DNA of 44,109 nucleotides from Cymbomonas tetramitiformis (GCA_001247695.2 LGRX02027112.1:1-44109); one strand, 5' to 3'; shown: positions 10,143 through 18,667, numbered from the stretch's first letter. Program-made: numbers and translations. The notes: generated by a model not told the origin, from the letters alone.

Positions 10143-10395
10143 TGGAGAGGGATGCATGTGTGGTGCGAACCCTCGTTCTCAGACAAACACTTGACAGTGG
10201 AGGCCTTGCTGCGTAAGTACGTGCAGGAGTGGCGATGTGACCCTGAGAACACTTCTGCTGTGTTTCTACTGCCTGATATTCAGTCCAGAATGCCGCAGTG
10301 GAGATCCCTGTTCAGGCGAGCAGGAATGCGTATTGAGGAGGTGATCCCCACGCATGATGCGCAAGGTGAACCAGTACAATTGATGGAGGGTTCCA
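10017..10395 (+). other. N6-adenine-methyltransferase-like domain in gypsy 1 Pol (interrupted by TAG)
   Basis: Between RNase H and integrase lies VFDRIQAKYGNFDVDACCDE (about 10029-10088), then NNRRVKRFW, WRGMHVWCEPSFSDKHL (10143-10193), SAVFLLPDIQS and WRSLFRRAGM. The order is FD-D-C, conserved Asn, a W-x-N-P-P-F-like motif, then a strand ending in LP and a W-x-x-L segment. It matches a Dam-like or phage N6A-MTase-like module that I recall between RNase H and integrase in algal gypsy elements. The usual NPPF appears as CEPSF, so catalytic Asn and one Pro are lost, and TAG 10140 splits the domain. It is probably inactive here, or a structural remnant. Confidence 0.7.
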
Positions 10396-11042
10396 ATGGG
10401 AAATTAGTGGATTTACAGCAGCCTATGCTGGTAGTGTATGCGCCTCCATCGAAGCAGCGAGTACAAAGAGTACGTCAACCAAGAGGACGAGTACCCATAA
10501 TACGCGCAGGCAAAGCAGCCAAATTGCGTGACTCTCAGGAAGAAGCGTCTGATGCTGCTTTCTTGGAAGCCTTGAAGTCCGAATATACTAGAGACGGACC
10601 TTTCAATGAGCTACGCACTAAGGTAAAGTGTGCTCCTCACAGCCGCACCAAAGAGTTCTGTCTGGTGGGTGAAGTACTGTGGAGAACTGCATCGGGAAGA
10701 TTTCAGTTGGTGCTGGGAGAGGACTCTCCGCTGAGAGAGATTATTATGCGCGAAGCGCATGAGTCAGCGACAGCTGGCCATACTGGCCGAGATAAAACGC
10801 TGGAGCGTGTTCTGCGAAGGTTTTGGTGGAGGAATGCACACCAAGATGTGGGAGAATGGGTTGCCTCCTGTTCAGTTTGTCAGGCGGTGAAGCCCAGATC
10901 ATCTTTCCCAGATGGATTACTGAACCCGCATTCTATTCCAACTCGGGTATGGCAGGATGTGGGAGTGGACTTCGTCACAGGCCTACCCTTGACTGAGCAG
11001 GGCAATGACGCATTTGTAGCATTTACATGCAAACTGTCTTAA
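10143..11042 (+). CDS. pol: Gypsy 1 Pol part 2: end of MTase-like domain, integrase zinc finger, start of integrase core
   Basis: In the same frame as part 1 after TAG 10140. It finishes the MTase-like domain, then carries the integrase HHCC zinc finger: HESATAGH (about 10759-10782) and CSVC (about 10870-10881). The integrase core begins with the first catalytic Asp in WQDVGVDFVTGLPL (about 10951-10992). It ends at TAA 11040-11042, within the segment that in Ty3 integrases usually reads RLSKMVHFVP. Here it is KLS, stop, MVHVVP, which fits an AAA to TAA change. Part 3 continues in the same frame without a gap. Confidence 0.9.
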   Translation, partial: WRGMHVWCEPSFSDKHLTVEALLRKYVQEWRCDPENTSAVFLLPDIQSRMPQWRSLFRRAGMRIEEVIPTHDAQGEPVQLMEGSNGKLVDLQQPMLVVYAPPSKQRVQRVRQPRGRVPIIRAGKAAKLRDSQEEASDAAFLEALKSEYTRDGPFNELRTKVKCAPHSRTKEFCLVGEVLWRTASGRFQLVLGEDSPLREIIMREAHESATAGHTGRDKTLERVLRRFWWRNAHQDVGEWVASCSVCQAVKPRSSFPDGLLNPHSIPTRVWQDVGVDFVTGLPLTEQGNDAFVAFTCKLS

Positions 11043-13037
11043 ATGGTACATGTGGTTCCTATGAATTTTGGGGACAGCTCTGCTGCTACAGTGGCACGTA
11101 TCTACTTTGACACGGTGTGGAGACAACATGGAGCTCCGATGAAAATAGTCAGTGACCGTGATCCACGCTTTCAGGATACCTTCTGGAAGGAGTTGATGAG
11201 ATTGATGGGTGTGAAAGTGGCGATGACTACGCCCTACAACCCTCGCTCTGATGGTCAAGCGGAGCACACTAACAGGGTGGTGGAGGACATGTTGAGATCG
11301 TTTGTGGAGGACAATCCAGAGTCCTGGGACTTATACGCTACAAACGTAGAGTTCGCAATCAACGATTCGCGTAATGATGTTACAGGCTTCACTCCATTTG
11401 AATTATGTTGTGGTGTGTCGCCCATGTCGCAGCTTGACATATTCTTGGAGGCCGCTCAATTGCACAGCGGGCAACGAAAAGGAGGGGTGGGGACTGCACA
11501 TGAATGGGCGTCGAGATTTTCGTCGCAGTTGCGGGACGCACGCAGTAAACTTGAGCTAGCACAACGCAGGCAACGAGACGCTTTTGATCAGCGACACACG
11601 CAGCGGGAGTATGCGGTAGGTGACTTGGTCTGGATTGAGGCTAAACATCTTACAGAGAAGTTGATGGACAGAGCCTTGTGCCGCAAGCTGAGCAAGCGGT
11701 GGCATGGTCCAGTTGCAGTTACGGAACGCTTTTACAGCGATCTGCAGGCGGAGATGCCTGAGGCAGACAGAGGGGCACCAGTGGCGTATAGACTGAAGTT
11801 GCCTCCACATTGGAGAGTGCATGACGTGTTCGCGCAGCACAGATTGAAACCCTACACAGGTGGAGAGGACACTTTCGCTCTGCGACAGCAGACAGTGACA
11901 CCTGAAGCAGTGATGGTGGACGGACAGAAGGAGGCTCATGTAGAGAAAATCTTGAGCCGACGCGTACGCGTGAGCAGGGGCAAAGAAATAGAGGAATGGA
12001 AGGTGCGATGGACCGGGTTCTCTAAAGCCCATGACCAGTGGAGAACGCGTGATAAGTTAGAGCGCGGTGCCCCATTACAACAGTTGCGGGATTTTGAAGA
12101 GAGACGCCTAGCAATGGAACAGCAGGTCAGGGATTCAGCTGCGAGGAGAAGGGAACATCGACGGCACCAACATGCTGCGTCAATAATGACAGCGGACGGT
12201 GGGACATTAGTGCAGCAATTATCAGCGCAGTTCTGGGGTATGTCTAATAGTTCTGCGAGTGCGTGTCTTCCATGGGAAGAACAACACTTTACCGATTCTG
12301 GAGAAGTGGCGTATGTGACTGAGTTATCGCCAGCTCCAGTAAAACCTATCAGAATACTGGTACTCTTCAGTGGCACTGGCTCAGTTCAAAGATCCTTCTC
12401 AGAATGCTTTCCTCAGGCACAGACAATATCTTTAGATTCTGATAAGTTCTGGCGATCTACGCATGTTACCAGAATTGAAGATTGGGAATATTGGAGCTAT
12501 TACCCCCCTGGATATTTTGATGTAATATGGGCGAGTCCACCGTGTACCCAATATAGTCAAGCGCGAACTACTGGAGGACCACCAGATTTAATATCTGCAG
12601 ATGCCTGTGTAGAACGCACCCTTGACATCATCGAATATCTCAGACCACGCTATTGGTTTCTGGAAAATCCAAAAGGGCGATATCCCAATGCTTTGCGATT
12701 CAGACCTGTAGTGGATCAATTACCTACCCCTTTGTTTTGCTCATATTGCATGTACGGGGAGAAGTATAAGAAACCTACTTGTATCTGGACTAATGCGCCG
12801 CCCAGCGTACCACTGCGAGAATGTACCTCGCAGACTCCGTGTCCATGTAAATGGGCAACTGGAGTGCACCCCCTTACTGCTCAACTAGGGCCTCATCCAG
12901 ATCAGCAGGGGATGCAGAATTCTCGCGCAGTATATCCTATACCTGCTAAGTTACTGAGAACCTTATTTCAGCGGTTATTTCCCAGGAATACAGGTGATGA
13001 AGATGCTGGGGTGACATCAGGAGAAAGCCACCCCTAA
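11043..13037 (+). CDS. pol: Gypsy 1 Pol part 3: integrase core, chromodomain, C5-cytosine-methyltransferase-like domain
   Basis: Continues the integrase core after TAA 11040, with the second Asp in SDRDPRF (about 11152-11172) and the Glu in DGQAEHTNR (about 11249-11275). A C-terminal domain follows (VGDLVWIEAKHL, LPPHWRVHDVF, HRLKPY) and a chromodomain at about 11930-12110 (VEKILSRRVR, EWKVRWTGFSKAHDQW). After a basic linker, about 12337-12990 is a C5-MTase-like domain (described separately). The protein ends at TAA 13035-13037, immediately before the polypurine tract. Fusion of a full-length DNA methyltransferase-like module to the integrase end is the most unusual property of the element. 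Confidence 0.9.
   Translation: MVHVVPMNFGDSSAATVARIYFDTVWRQHGAPMKIVSDRDPRFQDTFWKELMRLMGVKVAMTTPYNPRSDGQAEHTNRVVEDMLRSFVEDNPESWDLYATNVEFAINDSRNDVTGFTPFELCCGVSPMSQLDIFLEAAQLHSGQRKGGVGTAHEWASRFSSQLRDARSKLELAQRRQRDAFDQRHTQREYAVGDLVWIEAKHLTEKLMDRALCRKLSKRWHGPVAVTERFYSDLQAEMPEADRGAPVAYRLKLPPHWRVHDVFAQHRLKPYTGGEDTFALRQQTVTPEAVMVDGQKEAHVEKILSRRVRVSRGKEIEEWKVRWTGFSKAHDQWRTRDKLERGAPLQQLRDFEERRLAMEQQVRDSAARRREHRRHQHAASIMTADGGTLVQQLSAQFWGMSNSSASACLPWEEQHFTDSGEVAYVTELSPAPVKPIRILVLFSGTGSVQRSFSECFPQAQTISLDSDKFWRSTHVTRIEDWEYWSYYPPGYFDVIWASPPCTQYSQARTTGGPPDLISADACVERTLDIIEYLRPRYWFLENPKGRYPNALRFRPVVDQLPTPLFCSYCMYGEKYKKPTCIWTNAPPSVPLRECTSQTPCPCKWATGVHPLTAQLGPHPDQQGMQNSRAVYPIPAKLLRTLFQRLFPRNTGDEDAGVTSGESHP
12337..12990 (+). 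other. C5-cytosine DNA methyltransferase-like domain at the Pol C terminus
   Basis: Motifs in order: I, ILVLFSGTGSVQRSF (about 12349-12393), the SAM-binding loop; IV, FDVIWASPPCTQYSQAR (about 12518-12568) with the catalytic Cys in SPPC; VI, YWFLENPKGR (about 12652-12681), where ENP replaces the usual ENV; an VIII-like YGEKYKKPTCIWTNAP (about 12754-12801); and an X-like NSRAVYPIPAKLLRTLF (about 12919-12969). SPPC and ENP are more like phage-type cytosine MTases than host DNMT1 or DNMT3. At about 215 residues it is compact, with little room for a target-recognition domain. No stop or frameshift interrupts it. A role in methylating element or target DNA is inference. Confidence 0.85.
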
Positions 13038-13049
13038 GGGGGGGAGAGT
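13036..13049 (+). promoter_or_regulatory. Polypurine tract of gypsy 1
   Basis: AAGGGGGGGAGAGT abuts the TGTGCC start of the 3' LTR and overlaps the pol stop codon. This is the expected place and composition for the plus-strand primer. Confidence 0.85.
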
Positions 13050-13512
13050 TGTGCCAGGGGGCACGATAGACTGCCAATTACCCCCACGGAAGGGGGATCC
13101 GATTCAGATTACCGGCATATTGGGAGAAATATTGATAGGGAATCTGAGATCGTGGATGAAGAATGCAAAATCAGTAAATGTTATCTCTCTGGCAGAATCG
13201 TGAACGATAGAAATATTATTAGGAACGATTATGACAGAATCAACGGTGTTGGTACAATACCGTGACAGATGACAATAGAGATGACATTTATGGCGGCGCA
13301 GGTTGGGGAAAAACAGGGATTCTTGTGACGAGAGAAACTAGCCGAACAGCCTGTGCTATATAGTGATGAAACACGATTCCCTTGGGAGCTTTGTTACAGA
13401 ATAAAAATGTTTTCGTAACACGGGCCGTATTGCATAATCACCGGTTGTGATATATATCGATTCGTATCCGATTACTCTGAAACTTCGTATATGCATTTGT
13501 ATGCCCGTGACA
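13050..13512 (+). repeat. 3' LTR of gypsy 1 (463 bp)
   Basis: Starts TGTGCC after the purine tract and ends GTGACA, the normal TG...CA ends. The last 156 bases match the window's first 156 with one difference. A TATA box CTATATAG is at 13356-13363 and AATAAA at 13400-13405, giving a usual U3-R-U5 layout. The first 5 bases after it are GCAGG; the other side of any target-site duplication is outside the window. Confidence 0.95.
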
Positions 13513-14014
13513 GCAGGACGTCGCAGCCTGCTGTGGGAACAGGCAGTGAGAGGTGCAAGGCACCACTAGGCACCACCACTAGGTGACAATGGGGCGCAGA
13601 AGGCGAAGTCGGCATCGGTGGCGAGACGAATTTGTCGGTGTCAAAATTCTCGCCGTCGGCGGCGAAATTGTCGGAGTCGGATTTGGTGCCTGGTGCACAC
13701 GCACCACCAGGCACCACCAGGTTGTGACCAGTGGTGAATTGTCGTTGTCGAAGCAGGTGAAGTGCAGATCTCAGCGCGCCCATGCGCGCATGCTGGCGCA
13801 AAGAAGCCATTCAGCTGCGGCTGTTAAATCTGTAAGGTTAAAGTTTGGGTTTGTGGTGAAAAACGCAGATTCCCGTAAATTTAACTAAATCAAGCGATGT
13901 AGGTGTCAATCCTGGGAAGAATTTGACGGGGAAAACGGCGGTGAGGTCAAAAACGTCGTGCGGCAAGCCAATTTTCCGGCAGCAGAGGTGCTGCTGGCCA
14001 GAGTGTTGAAGGCG

Positions 14015-14200
14015 TAAGTGTCGGTATAAAATGTCGCAAAGAAATGAATGCGCGAAGTGCGCGAAGTGTCGGTAGATGTCGGTAAAAGAAAAATGTCGGT
14101 AATGCCGGAGGTGACCGGTGCGAAAGCAAGGCGGCCGTTGTCGGTAAGAATGTCGGTAAGAATGCCGGTAGGAGTGTCGGTAAAGAAATGTCGGCATAGA
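14015..14200 (+). repeat. GTCGGTA-rich irregular repeat
   Basis: At least seven exact GTCGGTA copies plus GCCGGTA variants, mostly preceded by AT and followed by AA. Spacing is irregular, so it is a motif cluster and not a clean satellite. Confidence 0.8.
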
Positions 14201-14366
14201 ATCACGGGGCGTGAAGCGATCTAGTCAACGAATCAACGAGGTAAAAAACAAGCGTGCAAGAGTCCCATAACCTGATGGAGAACCTGAAATATTTATGTAA
14301 TATATATTCAGGTTGGACTCCAAAAAGACAGTCGGACACTCGCAGATACACACGAAGACTAAGATG

Positions 14367-14399
14367 AGATAATAAAATAACTTAGGTGTTTTATTATCT
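14367..14399. repeat. Perfect 11-bp inverted repeat
   Basis: AGATAATAAAA at 14367-14377 pairs with TTTTATTATCT at 14389-14399 around an 11-nt loop. No T-run or gene context supports a terminator. Confidence 0.7.
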
Positions 14400-14489
14400 G
14401 TGCAAACGGTGAAAAGCTGACTGCCGACGTGGCACCTCATGGCGAGGGGTGACAGAAGAGGCTGCTCTACCCAACCTTATGGGGGGTCA

Positions 14490-15222
14490 TGTGTTATAAT
14501 GACATGCAGTCCGTCGTCAAGTATTGTCAGTACGGTCGACTATGACATGTACAGTCAATTTGTATGGCATCCACCAAAGGTGAGTGACATCGAGAGGCCA
14601 AGTATCTTGATAAGGACGCACAAGCGAGCCTTAAGATATACGATATAATATGATAAGATAGCACAGGTGTTATTGAACAGTAACACGCGTGCCGCGTAAG
14701 AGCGGGTGATGAGTGCAGACTTCGTCCGAAGATACTGCTGTAGCACAACGCTACCTCATCTATACCGAATGCCTCCCATCTCATAGATGGCACCGCTATT
14801 GGGTTGTGAACCCAAGGCATTGGTTGAACGACTAGTATCGGCTGAACAAACAATGCGTTCGCCATGTGATACTCGCAACCGAATCTAGCATGTTGTTCCG
14901 AACATGCTAGAAGCGAAGATGATTTCTTCTCCGAACCGTTCGGTACTTCAAGATAGCATCTTGCTTCGCCATCTCGAGTCCGACATACTGGCCTCTCGAT
15001 GACATGTGTCATTCAAGTCTTACCTTGAATAAATGACAGATGATATGACTTATCATCTCGATGACATGTACAGTCATAGTCGACCGTACTGACGACTGTC
15101 TGTCATTATAATATATGACATGACTCGACATGACATGACATGGTATGACATGTCTGACAGGTATGACACGTATGCCATGTATGACATGTATGACACATGT
15201 GTCATCGGTCATAACCCTGACA
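14490..15222 (-). repeat. Probable 3' LTR of gypsy 2 (about 733 bp)
   Basis: Read on -, it starts TGTCAGGGTTATGACC right after a purine tract and ends ATTATAACACA, so it has TG...CA ends. It is rich in TGACATG-like words. Its outer parts form an imperfect inverted repeat (about 14488-14606 with 14988-15125). No second copy is in the window to confirm the ends, so the left limit rests on the terminal dinucleotide and general fit. Confidence 0.5.
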
Positions 15223-15237
15223 GATCTCCCCTCTTAA
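15223..15237 (-). promoter_or_regulatory. Polypurine tract of gypsy 2
   Basis: On -, TTAAGAGGGGAGATC immediately precedes TGTCAGGG. A purine-rich run at the interior edge of a TG-starting repeat is the usual plus-strand primer arrangement. Confidence 0.55.
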
Positions 15238-15437
15238 AAGAGTTGTGACCTCACAACGGGCATACCTTTGTATATGTCTTTGATGTCTTTGTTGTTGTTG
15301 CTTCTGCTGGTACCAGTCTTCTTACACCGATTTGAGGCGTCCCTCATGGTGTTTTTAGGATATTGGGGGGAACTGGGTCCACTTTAAACCCTCACCTTAG
15401 GCATTAGCCTTACAGTTCTTAGGATGTAGCCCCCTTT

Positions 15438-15548
15438 GAATTGCGTATCGTATTGCAGAGTGACGATTCAAGGTTCAATGAATTGCGTTTCGTGATACAG
15501 ATTGACGCTGGAACTGCGTATCGTGTTTCAGAGTGACGATTCAAGGTA
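15438..15548 (+). repeat. Three diverged direct repeats
   Basis: Units at 15438-15475, 15480-15510 and 15511-15548 share GAATTGCGTATCGT...CAGAGTGACG. The first and third also share ATTCAAGGT. They lie near the polypurine tract of gypsy 2. Confidence 0.8.
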
Positions 15549-15835
15549 TCCGAGGTTTACGTTACGGATTATTTGCGCTAGCCGTCGACGCCTTTGCGAA
15601 CGATGATCCCACGATTTAACAATTTATAATCGAACGATTCTCGGCCTTATATATACAACTGATCGACGAAAGCCCTTAGGTACATGTTTCCACAGTTATT
15701 ATATATTAGTGCACCCAACCCTTCCTCCCCTCCTGAAGCTACTTTGGAGGTTCACAGGTGGTTTGGGGAGCCCGATGTTTCCGGAGTTATTTCACCGGGG
15801 GCGTGTTTTAATGCAAACGGAGTGGGCCTGCTTAA

Positions 15836-16679
15836 CCCTTAAGCCGGTGGTTAGAATTCGAGGGTTTTCTATATTTGTTGTGATAATGGATTTTTGCGAT
15901 GTATGCTTAGTCACTAAATGCCCGTTTGCTTTACCAATTATTGCATACCTATATTACCAACTATTTGCGACACTACATGTCGATATATGTCGAATATATC
16001 CACCCTTATATGCGCACATGGTTAGAATGTTTTCGATTTTACAGGCACGATTTAATTTCATCGTCATTGTTGACGACATCTGCTCGACATATTTTTGCAC
16101 AATTTTGGAATTAAATCATCGACCTTGATGATACGTTCCAAGGATGATTCACTTGCACCGATGTGCGTTCATCTGCCTATCGTTTTCTATGGATTTATGC
16201 CAAAAAAAACACTAAAAATACATATATTTCACAATGTTTTCCATACTTAAGGAATGTTTTCCATACTTAAGGGACACGTGTGGTGATTTTTGCGATACTG
16301 TGGGCCATATTCCATGATGATAGCCACCAATCACTTACATAATGATCGGCACATGGCCCATGATGCAACGCGTGCTTGTAGATGAGCCGTAGGTAAGTAT
16401 AACGTTGCAGTTTAGGCGCGTTTTGTATGGTTTGCAAGATAAAATTACGCAAAAAACGTACAAATGTGCAACTGATTCGCGACAAATATGCGGGTACGTG
16501 CGATATATATTATGCATACGTGCCCCGCACAAGTACGCTACGCTTACATATGCACACAACGGTGTACGTGCAAATACCCAGTGCACAAATCATGCAAGGT
16601 ATGCAACCGCAATTGCCCAAGCAGCATATACTTTGCCATCGCTTCTGGGTCAGATCTGACCCAGATACCGGCTTAAGGG
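15836..16679. mobile_element. piggyBac-like non-autonomous element (844 bp)
   Basis: The left end CCCTTAAGCCGGT and right end ACCGGCTTAAGGG are perfect 13-bp inverted repeats. The flank is TTAA (15832-15835) on the left and TTAG (16680-16683) on the right, a piggyBac-type TTAA target with one change. CCC at the tip fits piggyBac ends. A perfect 18-bp palindrome, TGGGTCAGATCTGACCCA, sits just inside the right end (16646-16663), and a 20-bp unit is tandemly duplicated at 16233-16272. No transposase frame is present, so it would need one in trans. Confidence 0.75.
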
Positions 16680-17153
16680 TTAGCGGGATTGGACTTATAA
16701 TCCTTTACCCGGTCTGCTCAACTCCTCAATTATTGGTCCAGTACGCACGCTTTGACGAACATCTGTCGATTCAGAGTGGATTCGCCACGTACTAATGTGA
16801 AATTTATTTTAGTTATGTGTGTCAAGCATAACTTAGGATCACAACTCCGTCTACCTCAGTCGATGTCTCCGGTAGCTTCGGATGACTGGCCATAGAATCC
16901 GATGACTAACCACGGTCTTGGCAAAGGTAGCATTTAGCAGTTTTTATCTATCCACAGATATGATATCTCGCATGTGTGCGTATCTGTGCAAGGGTATGAT
17001 TTTGTACAAGGCTCACTACACCTTTAGCAAGGAAGGATCAATTTCCCGCTTCTATGCAACATAATAATAAAACATTAAGAGCAAGGTATATAGATGATCG
17101 ACATGTATTAGTATATTTTACAAGAAGTAAGGGCATCGGGCTTAATATAATGT

Positions 17154-17885
17154 TTAGCCTTCATAGGCAACTATCATGTCTGCTGCATTGGTCAACTCTG
17201 TGACTTTGACCCAGGTGTCATGCTCAGGGCCGTAGCCTGCATATCGCACTAAGTAGTACTTGACACCTCTAGTGATCTTATCTGAGATGATGTGTGATAT
17301 CTCAAACAGTGGTTGCCCTTCTTCGGTGATCATCTGTGGCAGAGGCAAAGGTGCTTGGATCGAGTCGTTATACAGCTCTATTCTGGATACAGGCTGTACC
17401 GGATGGATACGGATATCGAGGTCTCCGAAATCTAACTCGTATGCACGCCCATGGCTTAGCACTTTGGATATGGTAAACGGCCCACGATATATGGCTGCTT
17501 GAAGTGTCTGCCTGCCTCTGTCAAACCAGTCCATTGGATAAACTCGGTCCGTAAAAGAACTTTCTGCCCTACTGCATATTGCCGGGGCATGTGAGACTTA
17601 TTGAATCTGGCTTGGCTAATTTCTGCTGCTCGGGAAATGTTGTCTACCGCGTTGGCATGTACAGCCGAGTACTAGTCAAAATGATCTCGAATAGCATTCT
17701 GTATTGGAACAAGAGCTTCTGGCGGAATGATGATCGCCAGGTCATGAGGCGAAAGTGGCTGCGCCATCGAGTCGAGATAGAATGGTGAATAACCAGTAGA
17801 TGCAAAAACTGTGTTGTTAATTGCAAACTCCACCAGAGGCAACTTGTCCTCCCACGAAATGGCTGAAGTATCATTGCAACAACAC
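17154..17885 (-). pseudogene. pol: Gypsy 2 Pol: integrase C-terminal half and chromodomain (exon 2, decayed)
   Basis: It starts after an apparent intron and completes the integrase core: EDKLPLVEFAINNTVFASTG and SPFYLDSMAQ. An in-frame TAG at 17674-17672 sits between IRDHFD and YSAVHANAVDN. A frame change near 17545 joins the segment MPRQYAVGQKVLLRT to IYRGPFTISKVLSHGRAYEL. The C terminus is a chromodomain (about 17160-17290): LFEISHIISDK, YYLVRYAGYGPEHDTW, a likely aid in directing insertion to modified chromatin. It ends at TAA 17156-17154. Confidence 0.8.
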
Positions 17886-17963
17886 CTGTGGATGAAAAAG
17901 TACTATCTAATCAGTTTATAAACCAGAGGATGGTGAATATCGAATCAACAAATTGAAAATTAC
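17886..17963 (-). other. Likely GT-AG intron (78 bp) in the gypsy 2 integrase
   Basis: On -, the sequence reads ATCCTCAG, GTAATTTTC ... TCATCCACAG, GTGTTGTTG. Unspliced, the frame stops at once (EDILR, stop). Removing these 78 bases keeps the frame and gives the usual Ty3 integrase order: AFIEDILR followed by a Cys-rich spacer and WEDKLPLVEFAINN. The length is divisible by three, but the intron contains stops in frame. Confidence 0.7.
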
Positions 17964-18616
17964 CTGAGGATATCCTCAATGAAGGCATGGCTCCTCTCAT
18001 TGGCTGCATTCGACTGTGGATGGTGCGAAGACGTCATAGACAATCTCGTACCAGTAGATTTCCACAGTGTTTGCCAGAATGTAGAGGTGAATCTGGGGTC
18101 TCGATCTGAGATGATGTTCCTCGGAAGACCATAGAGCTTGAAGATATGCTGCATACATATCGAAGCAGTATGCTGAGCAGTCCAGGTCATGCTGAAGGGA
18201 ATGAGATGACAGCGATGAGAGAATTGGCACATTACCACAAATATACTGTCGTGCCCATTAGTGGTGATAGGCAGGTCAGTAATCCAGTCAAGAGATACAT
18301 CAAGCCATTTTGTCTTAGGCACACAATATCGTATATGTGACTGACCATAAGGTTTGTGTCGCCTCGTTTTCTGGCGTTGACAAACGGGGCACTCCCGAAT
18401 GTACTGGATGGCTGCCGTCGTCATTCCTGGCCAATAATATCGGCTACGCAGTAGATGAAGCATGCGATTTTTGCCTACATGACCAGAAATAGTGGCTGAG
18501 TGGCACTCATGAAGGAGAATGTGGCGAAGCTGTGTGATCTCTCCGTCATCTGTAGGGACCTTGGCAGTAGGTGGAATGTACAGTTGTCTGCCATATATGG
18601 TCTTGCGATAGATCAA
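17964..18616 (-). CDS. pol: Gypsy 2 Pol: integrase zinc finger and catalytic core (exon 1 end)
   Basis: It begins at the LINE insertion site (TSD copy 18609-18616) and continues pol from 31658. It holds the HHCC zinc finger (HECHSATISGH, CPVCQRQK), first Asp in DVSLDWITDLP, second Asp in SDRDPRF and the Glu in NAANERSHAF. All three catalytic acids are present. No stop occurs until the intron donor at 17963. It continues in exon 2 (17885 onward). Confidence 0.9.
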
Positions 18617-18667
18617 TAAGGAATTAAGGAAACCACACATGATGAGTACCCAGGGTACCCAATCAGA

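Larger units (their letters stand above)
1..13512 (+). mobile_element. Ty3/gypsy LTR retrotransposon 1 with two methyltransferase-like domains
   Basis: A nearly complete LTR retrotransposon. The end of the 5' LTR (1-156) repeats at 13357-13512 with one difference in 156 bases. A primer-binding site follows the 5' LTR and a purine tract precedes the 3' LTR. Coding order on + is ORF1, gag with a zinc knuckle, protease, RT, RNase H, N6-MTase-like domain, integrase, chromodomain, C5-MTase-like domain. Integrase downstream of RNase H is the Ty3/gypsy order, and the chromodomain suggests a chromovirus-like lineage. The first part of the 5' LTR and any target-site duplication lie outside the window. 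The coding region has in-frame stops at 3362, 10140 and 11040 and two frame changes in gag, so this copy is probably not autonomous as read with the standard code. Confidence 0.95.
13513..14489. other. Non-coding spacer between the two gypsy elements
   Basis: No gene seen. It has GGCACCACC-type inverted repeats (about 13683-13721), a G/C hairpin around 13645-13668, a GTCGGTA-rich stretch (about 14015-14200) and a perfect 11-bp hairpin at 14367-14399. The short open frames here follow from the repeated motifs and do not look like proteins. It may be a decayed non-autonomous element or original flanking DNA. Confidence 0.6.
15223..17153 (-). other. Non-coding 3' interior of gypsy 2
   Basis: About 1.9 kb between the pol stop and the polypurine tract, of which 844 bp is the piggyBac-like insertion. 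No protein-like frame was found; the 139-residue frame at 15709-16128 (+) crosses the piggyBac boundary and is not credible. It includes a diverged direct repeat at 15438-15548. Confidence 0.55.

Noticed and set aside
13838..14205. Minus-strand frames rich in YRHSYRHS
   Set aside because: Result of the GTCGGTA repeats read in one frame; low complexity and no homology recognised.
14389..14399. Bacterial-type terminator at the 11-bp hairpin
   Set aside because: No gene ends nearby, the hairpin is A/T-only and the context is eukaryotic.
15709..16128. 139-residue plus-strand frame
   Set aside because: It crosses the left boundary of the piggyBac-like element and reads AT-rich non-coding sequence.
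16405..16795. Overlapping small frames inside and past the piggyBac-like element
   Set aside because: They cross its right boundary and encode no transposase motif.
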